64,000 nucleotides of DNA. Origin: CAVSRC01 sp963785065 (GTDB lineage: Bacteria; Pseudomonadota; Alphaproteobacteria; Rhizobiales; Kaistiaceae). The notes under the pieces were generated by a model, which saw only the letters and a program-made list of their open reading frames with translations, did no database searches and was not told the DNA's origin. The DNA lies in the NCBI GenBank assembly GCA_963785065.1, contig CAWATX010000004.1, forward strand, positions 1 to 64,000, in the 5' to 3' direction. The position numbers and the translations under genes are program-made. Shown here piece after piece: positions 16,605 to 21,972 of the stretch (the first letter of the stretch is position 1; every line of letters starts with the position of its first letter).

Positions 16605-16656
16605 TCGCAGCGGACAGGCGTCGGCGACTGGGTCCACAGATGATTTGCTCCCGCCT
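16605..16656 (+). repeat. 52-nt conserved leader upstream of zinc-ribbon gene B
   Basis: Second copy of the block at 15158-15209, with six mismatches. It lies between the transposase remnant and zinc-ribbon gene B. Confidence 0.7.
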
Positions 16657-16681
16657 AGCTCCGCACAAAGGCGAGGGGGTC

Positions 16682-16891
16682 ATGGCTCTTCTAGTCGAAA
16701 GACCATTCAGCACCGTCTGCCCAAAGACGGGCAGCCAGGTATTTATTCGCAACGAACTACTGGACTTGGCCAAACCCATCGCGGTTGTCTGCCCGGTCTG
16801 CGAACTCTGGCATATCTGGAACCCCGCAACACTTAAGCTGAGCGATTCCGCTGGCCCCGCAAGCGGCGAGGCCTGCCTAAATTCAAACTGA
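16682..16891 (+). CDS. Small zinc-ribbon-like protein, copy B (IS passenger)
   Basis: 69 residues, with TVCPKTGSQVFIRNELLDLA and VVCPVCELWHIWNPATLKLS. It shares the C...CPxC-xWHxWNP pattern with copy A. ATG 16682 follows GGCGAGGGGGTC. Its stop codon lies inside the IS1-type end ATTCAAACTGAGACATTACC (16881-16900), so the gene was carried as a passenger between the transposase and the right terminal repeat. The element around it is decayed; whether the gene is still expressed is unknown. Confidence 0.7.
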   Translation: MALLVERPFSTVCPKTGSQVFIRNELLDLAKPIAVVCPVCELWHIWNPATLKLSDSAGPASGEACLNSN

Positions 16892-16900
16892 GACATTACC
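16881..16900. repeat. IS1-type terminal inverted repeat (right end) after copy B
   Basis: ATTCAAACTGAGACATTACC; read inward from the end it is GGTAATGTCTCAGTTTGAAT. It matches 18303-18322 at 18 of 20 positions and more weakly the transposon ends at 18331 and 21545 (shared GGT...AGTTTGAA). Confidence 0.7.
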
Positions 16901-17034
16901 CCGCGGTTCACCCGCTTGACCAATGCGTTTAGCAAGAAGATCGACAACCACATTCACGCGCTGTCGCTTTATTTCGTTTGGTACAATTTCTGCCGCACGC
17001 ACAAGGCACACAAGCTGTCGCCCGCGATGGCGGC
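16901..17034 (+). pseudogene. Decayed IS1-family transposase, fragment 2, interrupted by the IS3 element
   Basis: Matches the intact transposase gene from about 20926 onward (CGCGGTTCACCCGCTTGACC, ATCGACAACCACATT, CGATGGCGGC) and stops exactly where the IS3-family left end begins. It starts directly after the IS1-type end at 16900. It is part of a second, separate IS1-family copy. Confidence 0.75.
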
Positions 17035-17060
17035 TGACGTTGCCCCCAGTTTGCCCTCAC

Positions 17061-17882
17061 TCATAACTGGACTCTGTTCTCGTTGTGGTCCCTCCGGGAC
17101 CGGGTTGCAAACTCGTTTGGGGTGAGGCCGCCAAGGCTCGTGTGGGGCCGGCGGGCGTTGTAGTCGATCCTCCATTCTTCGATGATCTGCCTGGCCGCCG
17201 GCAGGCTGCGGAAGAGGTGCTCGTTGAGGCACTCGTCGCGGAAGCGGCCGTTCAGGCTTTCGACGAAGCCGTTTTGCATCGGCTTGCCGGGCGCGATGTA
17301 ATGCCACTCGACAACCTGATCCTCCTGCCAGTGCAGGATTGCCCGCGAGGTGAGTTCGGTGCCGTTGTCGCTGACGATCATCAACGGCCTACCACGGGTG
17401 GTGACCAGAGCATCGAGTTCTCGAGCGACGCGGATACCGGACAGCGATGTGTCGACGACCAGCGCCAGGCACTCCCTGGTGAAGTCATCGACCACGACCA
17501 GCACCCGGAAGCGTCGACCGTCGGTCAGCGTATCGGAGACGAAGTCGAGGCTCCAGCGTTGGTTCGGCCCTTGCGGCAGGGTCATCGGCGCCCGCGTACC
17601 CAGCGCGCGCTTGCGACCGCCGCGCCGCCTCACCGTCAATCGTTCCTCTCGGTAGAGCCGGAACAGCTTCTTGTGGTTCAGCACGACCCCTTCGCGCTTG
17701 AGCAGGATGTGCAGGCGGCGGTAGCCGAACCGCCGCCGTTCGCTCGCCAATGCCTTCAGCCGAGCCCGCAGCTCGATGTCATCAGATCGGCGTGAGGCAT
17801 AGCGATAGGTCTTCGGATGAAGCCCGATCAGCCCGCAGGCACGACGCTGCGAGTAGCTCTTCTCTTCCACGGCCCAGGTCAC
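17061..17882 (-). CDS. IS3-family transposase OrfB (DDE integrase domain)
   Basis: 273 residues with an rve-type catalytic core: RWSLDFVSDTL (first Asp), MIVSDNGTELTS (second Asp) and FVESLNGRFRDECLNE (Glu), plus the HTH_21 region RRFGYRRLHILLKREG. It is expressed as an OrfAB fusion through -1 frameshifting on the A AAA AAC heptamer at 17912-17918, which joins OrfA to this frame as GKKLLRPGSRRAFVTWAVEE. The open frame is intact, so the element could still be active. Confidence 0.92.
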   Translation of the reverse strand: MTWAVEEKSYSQRRACGLIGLHPKTYRYASRRSDDIELRARLKALASERRRFGYRRLHILLKREGVVLNHKKLFRLYREERLTVRRRGGRKRALGTRAPMTLPQGPNQRWSLDFVSDTLTDGRRFRVLVVVDDFTRECLALVVDTSLSGIRVARELDALVTTRGRPLMIVSDNGTELTSRAILHWQEDQVVEWHYIAPGKPMQNGFVESLNGRFRDECLNEHLFRSLPAARQIIEEWRIDYNARRPHTSLGGLTPNEFATRSRRDHNENRVQL

Positions 17883-17905
17883 GAACGCTCTCCGCGATCC
17901 GGGCC

Positions 17906-18172
17906 TCAGAAGTTTTTTCCAAGCGCCTCACGGAGCGTGGCTACATCGAGCATCGACTCTGCCAGCAGCTTCTTCAGCTTGCGGTTCTCTTCCTCGAGGC
18001 TCTTCAGCCGCCGAGCCTCGGAGATCTCCATCCCACCGTAGCGTGACCGCCAATTGTAGACCGTCGCTTCGCTGACCCCGTGCTTGCGGCAGAGCTCCGA
18101 CACCGGAATCCCCGCCTGATGCTCCTTCAGCACGGCAATGATCTGTTCCTCGCTGTACCGGCTCTTCTTCAT
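17906..18172 (-). CDS. IS3-family transposase OrfA (HTH_8-type DNA-binding protein)
   Basis: 88 residues: MKKSRYSEEQIIAVLKEHQA, the helix-turn-helix VSELCRKHGVSEATVYNWRS and a leucine-rich coiled coil (LKSLEEENRKLKKLLAESML). OrfA binds the IS ends and, after frameshifting, forms the N-terminus of the OrfAB transposase. The stop codon follows directly after the slippery site (GGA AAA AAC TTC TGA). Confidence 0.92.
   Translation of the reverse strand: MKKSRYSEEQIIAVLKEHQAGIPVSELCRKHGVSEATVYNWRSRYGGMEISEARRLKSLEEENRKLKKLLAESMLDVATLREALGKNF
17912..17918 (-). other. Programmed -1 frameshift heptamer A AAA AAC
   Basis: On the minus strand the end of orfA reads GGA AAA AAC TTC TGA. The heptamer A AAA AAC is in the classical X XXY YYZ phase, and a -1 slip enters the orfB frame without meeting a stop. 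Confidence 0.8.
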
Positions 18173-18232
18173 CTCCGTCTCCTTCCGACGGAGTCCAGTT
18201 CACACCGAGGGCACCTCAGGGGGCAACGTCAG

Positions 18233-18313
18233 CACATCTGGAATCCTGCGACACTTTCGCTGACCGATCCAGATGGTTCTGACGGTGACGACGCTGAGCC
18301 AATTTCAAACTGA
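18233..18313 (+). pseudogene. Zinc-ribbon passenger gene, copy C, 3' fragment
   Basis: Encodes HIWNPATLSLTDPDGSDGDD and ends EPISN before the TGA at 18311. HIWNPAT matches copy B exactly. The 5' two thirds are missing: the IS3 element ends two bases upstream. As in copy B, the stop codon lies in the IS1-type end. Confidence 0.8.
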
Positions 18314-18322
18314 GACACTACC
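18303..18322. repeat. IS1-type terminal inverted repeat (right end) after copy C
   Basis: TTTCAAACTGAGACACTACC, reading GGTAGTGTCTCAGTTTGAAA from the end. It is immediately followed by TCCGCCAA, the target duplicated by the neighbouring transposon. Confidence 0.7.
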
Positions 18323-18330
18323 TCCGCCAA
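18323..18330. repeat. Target-site duplication, left copy (TCCGCCAA)
   Basis: TCCGCCAA directly before the left inverted repeat; the identical 8 bp recur at 21565-21572 directly after the right inverted repeat. Confidence 0.85.
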
Positions 18331-18350
18331 GGTCACTGTGGAGTTTGAAA
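18331..18350. repeat. Left terminal inverted repeat of the transposon
   Basis: GGTCACTGTGGAGTTTGAAA, perfect inverted copy of 21545-21564. Confidence 0.9.
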
Positions 18351-18412
18351 TTTCCGACTCTTGACTAGCCCTTCGCTATTGCCGCCCAAATCCCATATGC
18401 TTAGCGGTAAGC

Positions 18413-18667
18413 ATGGCAACGTGCTGGCGATGCGATGGCTTCGGTGTTCTTGATTGTCCTGAATGTCGTGGCTTGCGTCTACCAGACCGGACATGCCCTA
18501 AGTGTCTTGGCGTAGGCTGCTTCACATGCCCGCGCTGTCTTGGATTATGTGAGGTGACAGATGCCCCGAGGCCCGAAAGGCGAGAAGAGGCCCGCAGACG
18601 TTATCGGAGCCGCCATCCGGGTAGCGAAAATCGCGACTGGCGAGATCGAAGACGACAAGCCCGTTGA
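18413..18667 (+). CDS. Cys-rich DnaJ-zinc-finger-like small protein
   Basis: 84 residues. The first 45 hold ten cysteines in repeated CxxC pairs with glycine spacing (CWRCDGFGVLDCPECRG, CPKCLGVGCFTCPRCLG), like the zinc-binding repeats of DnaJ. The rest is Arg/Glu-rich and overlaps the next gene in another frame by about 107 bp, so the true C-terminus is less certain. It is the first passenger inside the left end of the transposon. Function unknown. Confidence 0.55.
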   Translation: MATCWRCDGFGVLDCPECRGLRLPDRTCPKCLGVGCFTCPRCLGLCEVTDAPRPERREEARRRYRSRHPGSENRDWRDRRRQAR

Positions 18668-18794
18668 CGACGGCAAGGACAAGGCCGCCCAAGCGCTCGG
18701 CTCCAAGGGCGGCAAGGCACGTGCCAAGAGCCTTACAAAAAAAGAACGATCCGCAATTGCGAAGGCTGCCGCCAAAAAGCGTTGGTCACGCTGA
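18561..18794 (+). CDS. Small basic transposon-associated protein
   Basis: 77 residues: MPRGPKGEKRPADVIGAAIR, an acidic middle (EIEDDKPVDDGKDK) and a lysine-rich tail (GSKGGKARAKSLTKKERSAI ending KKRWSR). I recall similar short basic proteins near insertion sequences in Hyphomicrobiales, sometimes called RNA-binding without experimental support. The GGKARAKSL...KAAAKKRW pattern suggests nucleic-acid contact. AGGTGACAG before the ATG provides a weak RBS. Confidence 0.75.
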   Translation: MPRGPKGEKRPADVIGAAIRVAKIATGEIEDDKPVDDGKDKAAQALGSKGGKARAKSLTKKERSAIAKAAAKKRWSR

Positions 18795-19241
18795 TTGAGC
18801 CTCATCAATCAGTAAATTCAGAATGCCTGAAAGATGTTCTATATCACCAGCCATAACCTTAACTGTCACCAATCCAGAACTTGGCAACATGAATGGTGCC
18901 ATCGTGGCTTTAAATATAAAACCAGCTATTGGAGCACCCTTATCTATTGCGTCTGCCTGTGTTTTCTTGACTGTCTCCTCCTCGAAGCGCCCGAGAACTT
19001 TAGATTCCCCAAACGGATGCTCTAGGATTGCTTCCAGTTTTGCGGCAGGATCAGTCACGCCCAATGTGACGCGAGTATATATCGAAAGTTTCGCGAGTCC
19101 AGCCATAGCTTTTTCGGGTCGCTTTGGAGCCATCGGGGTACTAACATGTAGATGATCCATGAATACACCGACAAGGGTGTCTTGGCCGCTTCTCTCCTCA
19201 CGGATATCCTCGCAAAATAGCGAAATGGCAGAGAGGGTCAT
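18786..19241 (-). CDS. Hypothetical protein, third gene of the transposon operon
   Basis: 151 residues from ATG 19241: MTLSAISLFCEDIREERSGQ, DTLVGVFMDHLHV and the end SGLVTVKVMAGDIEHLSGIL. The pattern of an early 'SLFCEDIR.E..G..TLVGV' strand and a late beta hairpin resembles small DUF6941-type proteins, but I cannot confirm this. It begins four bases after the HTH gene stop, so the two are surely co-transcribed. It could be an accessory or effector partner of the pair upstream. Confidence 0.7.
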   Translation of the reverse strand: MTLSAISLFCEDIREERSGQDTLVGVFMDHLHVSTPMAPKRPEKAMAGLAKLSIYTRVTLGVTDPAAKLEAILEHPFGESKVLGRFEEETVKKTQADAIDKGAPIAGFIFKATMAPFMLPSSGLVTVKVMAGDIEHLSGILNLLIDEAQSA

Positions 19242-19245
19242 TTTG

Positions 19246-19647
19246 TCACAATGTCTGGAACATTGAAGCCGAAATCGAATTTGCTCCTGTAGAAGTCGAT
19301 TGGTTGAATGCACTCCAATTAGGTTGATGATTATTGTTCAGAGAAACATTGAGCGGATCGGCAATTGCATAAGCTGGTTCTTTGCCAGAAATTCCGAAAA
19401 GCAATTGGCTGATTGTGTCCAGTGTCCAGTTTCCAGGAGACCCAAGCCATCGGCAGATAATGTCCGGAGTTTTTCCAAGCCGCCGCGCGAGAGTGGCTTG
19501 AGAAATATGGCTGTTCTGAAACTCTCGCATCACCAAGTCGTACACTTGGTTGCGGTTGCGTGCGGCGAAGTAGCCAAGTGTACCAACAGGAATGCGGGCG
19601 TCGCCTTCCGGCTTAGACAGCGATGGCGTTCTGTGAGACGTAGTCAC
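19246..19647 (-). CDS. HTH (XRE-like) protein, candidate antitoxin or regulator
   Basis: About 133 residues from GTG 19647, overlapping the upstream gene by 35 bp. The helix-turn-helix is VMREFQNSHISQATLARRLG / KTPDIICRWLGSPGNWTLDT, the pattern of antitoxin-type XRE proteins that end the domain with W-x-GPGNWTLDTVS. A longer frame reaches 19716. The C-terminus (ISGKEPAYAIADPLNV, then Asn/Ser-rich) is probably flexible. Its position second in a tight operon after a RelE/HigB-like protein fits a HigBA-type order. Confidence 0.7.
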   Translation of the reverse strand: MTTSHRTPSLSKPEGDARIPVGTLGYFAARNRNQVYDLVMREFQNSHISQATLARRLGKTPDIICRWLGSPGNWTLDTISQLLFGISGKEPAYAIADPLNVSLNNNHQPNWSAFNQSTSTGANSISASMFQTL

Positions 19648-20143
19648 GAGGGCTGTCCCCTTTGTGTGGTTGGTAAGTCGGAAAAAGTTTGCGCCACTCG
19701 GCCTTGCATCGCTCAATTAGGTCGCGCCATTCGCGGGACCTAGGGCCGCCGAGAGATTCTCTAAACGCCCACACCAGAGCGACAAACATGTCAGGCTCGG
19801 AAAATGCGCCTAACACCCGAATTGCGGGCTTAGGATCGCGGCTTCGAATGTCCCAGATTTCATGCTCAATCGGGTCTGTCCGCGCAAGGTAGGTACTGTT
19901 GGGCTTCTTGTAAGGGTCCTCAGCAATGCTGATGACTCGACCTTCGGTGAATGCGTCGAGGTCAGCCCTTAACCTGCCGAACCGATATCCGTCGGTATTT
20001 TCCGGGAAGGGAGGCGTGACGATTTCATACACCTCAGCTCCCACAAACATCGAACGCACCATTGGTTGACTCGGGATTAGCGGCGGCAAGTGCCACAGCC
20101 GGCCTTCTGTAACCCTATGGCCGATTTCAGTTCGCATTGACAT
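19613..20143 (-). CDS. Hypothetical protein, candidate RelE/HigB-like toxin
   Basis: About 176 residues from ATG 20143; TTG 20152 and later ATGs are possible. The C-terminal part has EHEIWDIRSRDPKPAIRVLG, FSEPDMFVALVWAFRESLGG and a charged helix (REWRDLIERCKAEWRKLF). The order E-x-R...R-(I/V)-x-G-x-F...D-x-F-V-x-L resembles the RelE/HigB core strands, but this is inference. The N-terminal 90 residues are unrecognised. It heads a three-gene operon and is divergent from the transposase. Confidence 0.65.
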   Translation of the reverse strand: MSMRTEIGHRVTEGRLWHLPPLIPSQPMVRSMFVGAEVYEIVTPPFPENTDGYRFGRLRADLDAFTEGRVISIAEDPYKKPNSTYLARTDPIEHEIWDIRSRDPKPAIRVLGAFSEPDMFVALVWAFRESLGGPRSREWRDLIERCKAEWRKLFPTYQPHKGDSPRDYVSQNAIAV

Positions 20144-20276
20144 ATAAGTCAAGAGGCCCTACAGCGCAACCCCGGATTAAGTGCGACACTCTGACTCGAT
20201 AAACGAAAGGTTGAAAGCCGGATTTAAACGACAAAACGTGCTTGACGCTAAGCATAAAATTTCCCATATTAGGGGC

Positions 20277-21173
20277 ATGAACAAGCTGCCCCCGGAAAAA
20301 CGCGCCCAAGTCCTCGCGATGCTCTGTGAGGGGTCCAGCATGCAGAGCATCGCCCGGGTGCTGAACGTCTCCTACAAGACGATCCTGAAGCTCCTGAAGG
20401 ATGCCGGGGAGGCTTGCGTCGCCTACCATTACGAGACGGTCCGCAACGTCGCTTCCAAGCGCGTCCAGTGCGACGAAATCTGGTCGTTCTGCTACGCCAA
20501 GCAAAAGAACGTGGCGAAGGCCAAGGCGGCGCCAGCGGGCGCCGGTAACGTCTGGACATGGACCGCGCTTGATGCCGACTCCAAAATGATCCTGTCGTGG
20601 ATGGTCGGCGATCGTGGCGCCGAGACGGCCAACTACTTCATGGACGACCTGGCGTCGCGGCTCGCCAACCCTGTCCAGCTAACCACGGACGGACATCACG
20701 TCTATCTGGACGCGGTTGCGGGCGCCTTCGGCAACCAGATCGACTATGCCATGCTGATTAAGCTGTATGGCGACGATCCGGCCTCTGCCGGCCCGGAGCG
20801 CAAGTACAGCCCGAACGAGTGCGTCGGCGCCCGCAAAGAGCCGGTCACCGGCAACCCAGACATGCGGCATGTGTCCACGTCGTATGTCGAGAGGATGAAC
20901 CTGACGATGCGGATGGGCATGCGCCGGTTCACCCGGCTGACAAACGCTTTCAGCCGCAAGATCGACAACCACATCTACGCGCTGTCGCTGTACTTCGTTT
21001 TCTACAATTTCACCCAGACGCACAGCGCGCACCGCACGTCGCCTGCGATGGCGGCTGGTGTCGCGGATCGGCTCTGGTCGATGGACGATATCGTGGCGTT
21101 GATCGATGCGCGGGCGCCCAAGCCTGGGAAGCGCGGGCCGTACAAGAAGCGCGCTACCGACTCGACTCCCTGA
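20277..21173 (+). CDS. IS1-family transposase (DDE)
   Basis: 298 residues, single frame. The N-terminus is a helix-turn-helix (QVLAMLCEGSSMQSIARVLN, VSYKTILKLL) like InsA; the catalytic part has CDEIWSF (Asp66), LTTDGHHVYLD (Asp138) and SYVERMNLTMRMGMRRFTRL (Glu205). The tail GKRGPYKKR is basic. ATG 20277 follows TTAGGGGC. The frame is intact, while two other partial copies of the family in the window are decayed. It should mobilise the ends at 18331 and 21564. Confidence 0.92.
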   Translation: MNKLPPEKRAQVLAMLCEGSSMQSIARVLNVSYKTILKLLKDAGEACVAYHYETVRNVASKRVQCDEIWSFCYAKQKNVAKAKAAPAGAGNVWTWTALDADSKMILSWMVGDRGAETANYFMDDLASRLANPVQLTTDGHHVYLDAVAGAFGNQIDYAMLIKLYGDDPASAGPERKYSPNECVGARKEPVTGNPDMRHVSTSYVERMNLTMRMGMRRFTRLTNAFSRKIDNHIYALSLYFVFYNFTQTHSAHRTSPAMAAGVADRLWSMDDIVALIDARAPKPGKRGPYKKRATDSTP

Positions 21174-21222
21174 GCGGAAGCCAGCACTCTCGCCGTGCAT
21201 CCCAATAGCGAGAGATACCGTC

Positions 21223-21534
21223 ATGGCCAACAAACCCAACCCGCCGGCTCAGGAAGGGGCTAAGCCAATCGCCAAGCCACTCGTCCATCACGACGTTCCC
21301 CACGCACCAATCGTCTATTTTGAGGGTGCTCCAAACTTCGGACACATGAACGGGATCATTAATATCACCCTCACGGCTATACGGTCGTTTCCCGCCGCAG
21401 ATGGGAAGTCCATCGACGAGGACGTTATGATCGTCGCGTATTTGCGCGGCAACATCCCGGCCGCCTTGGCGCTTCGCAAGGCGATAGATGACGCGCTTCT
21501 GTTGGCTCAGCCAGCCGGTGGCACCACGCAGTAG
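21223..21534 (+). CDS. Transposon passenger protein downstream of the transposase
   Basis: 103 residues: MANKPNPPAQEGAKPIAKPL, HHDVPHAPIVYFEGAPNFGH, MNGIINITLTAIRSF, ending AALALRKAIDDALLLAQPAG. Predominantly beta with a final helix; no family known to me. It occupies the same slot, between the transposase and the right inverted repeat, that zinc-ribbon copies B and C occupy in the older elements. It starts 49 bp after the transposase stop. Confidence 0.75.
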   Translation: MANKPNPPAQEGAKPIAKPLVHHDVPHAPIVYFEGAPNFGHMNGIINITLTAIRSFPAADGKSIDEDVMIVAYLRGNIPAALALRKAIDDALLLAQPAGGTTQ

Positions 21535-21544
21535 GTCAAGCAAT

Positions 21545-21564
21545 TTTCAAACTCCACAGTGACC
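21545..21564. repeat. Right terminal inverted repeat of the transposon
   Basis: TTTCAAACTCCACAGTGACC, perfect reverse complement of 18331-18350. Confidence 0.9.
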
Positions 21565-21572
21565 TCCGCCAA
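21565..21572. repeat. Target-site duplication, right copy (TCCGCCAA)
   Basis: Identical to 18323-18330. Confidence 0.85.
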
Positions 21573-21579
21573 ATTCCGC

Positions 21580-21609
21580 TTGACGAAAAGAACAAAACAA
21601 GAACATATT
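21580..21609 (+). promoter_or_regulatory. SOS (LexA) box overlapping a promoter
   Basis: GAAC-AAAACAA-GAAC at 21590-21604 is an exact match to the alphaproteobacterial LexA site (GAAC-N7-GAAC). It overlaps a promoter-like pair, TTGACG (21580-21585) and CATATT (21604-21609) with an 18-bp spacer. It lies 36 bp before the micropeptide start at 21640. Confidence 0.75.
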
Positions 21610-21639
21610 CCCTGCCCAAGTCGGGAACGGGAAAGTCAA

Positions 21640-21738
21640 ATGTCTGATTTCATTCGCGATATGGCGGCGCTGCTGGCGGTTGGGGCCTTTGTCGGGATGA
21701 TCGCCCTGTGGTCGGTGTCGCTGGCCGCCGTGGTGTGA
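21640..21738 (+). CDS. SOS-controlled 32-residue membrane micropeptide (SidA-like by context)
   Basis: MSDFIRDMAALLAVGAFVGM followed by IALWSVSLAAVV and a TGA. A short charged N-terminus precedes one continuous hydrophobic span, as in small inner-membrane proteins. A LexA box and promoter sit 30-60 bp upstream, so it should be induced by DNA damage. Caulobacter SidA is a 29-residue SOS-induced inner-membrane inhibitor of division; this peptide has the same size, topology and control but I see no clear residue-level identity. The ribosome-binding site is weak (GGGAACGGGAAAGTCAA). Confidence 0.7.
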   Translation: MSDFIRDMAALLAVGAFVGMIALWSVSLAAVV

Positions 21739-21757
21739 GCGGAGGGCCGCGGGGCGG

Positions 21758-21799
21758 CCTCGTGGTTCGAGGCTCACTGCGTTCGCACTCACCATGAGG
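21758..21799. repeat. Rhizobial palindromic repeat, copy 3 (intergenic)
   Basis: CCTCGTGGTTCGAGG ... CACTCACCATGAGG with an inner TGCGTTCGCA hairpin; same general family as the two copies in uvrA. It lies between the micropeptide and dnaE. Confidence 0.65.
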
Positions 21800-21972
21800 C
21801 CGGCGGAGGCTGTGCGCTGGCGCCGGGGGCGGCTGCTCGGGCATTTGAGGGGCGCAGGGGACCGGCTCGCCCAGCCGGGCGCACAGCGGGGATAAGCGGC
21901 GCGATGCGCACGGGCGCGCATGGACAGGGCGGGATGCCTCGTGGACACTTGGGGCCCGAGGAGAACCGCATC

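Larger units (their letters stand above)
17035..18231 (-). mobile_element. IS3-family insertion sequence (IS407-group-like), 1197 bp
   Basis: The ends are imperfect inverted repeats: TGACGTTGCCCCC (17035-17047), then TGCCCTC and AACTGGACTC, against the same blocks in reverse complement at the right (CAACGTCA ends at 18231). The TG...CA ends, two overlapping frames and length fit the IS3 family. The bases flanking the element (GGC on the left, GCA on the right) do not form a target duplication, and the two flanks come from different sequences (IS1 transposase fragment and zinc-ribbon copy C). This implies a deletion or recombination after insertion. Confidence 0.88.
18331..21564. mobile_element. 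IS1-family transposon with passenger genes, 3234 bp
   Basis: Bounded by 20-bp perfect inverted repeats GGTCACTGTGGAGTTTGAAA (18331-18350) and its reverse complement (21545-21564), with 8-bp direct duplications TCCGCCAA outside both. It carries an IS1-type DDE transposase (20277-21173) with at least six passenger frames: a Cys-rich protein, a small basic protein, a three-gene minus-strand operon and a small protein after the transposase. The GC content is visibly lower than in the flanking chromosome. Intact ends and an intact transposase suggest recent insertion. Confidence 0.88.

Noticed and set aside
17052..18213. Shorter IS3 boundaries at TGCCCTC/GAGGGCA
   Set aside because: Inverted similarity continues outward to TGACGTTGCCCCC on both sides, ending in the TG/CA expected for the family.
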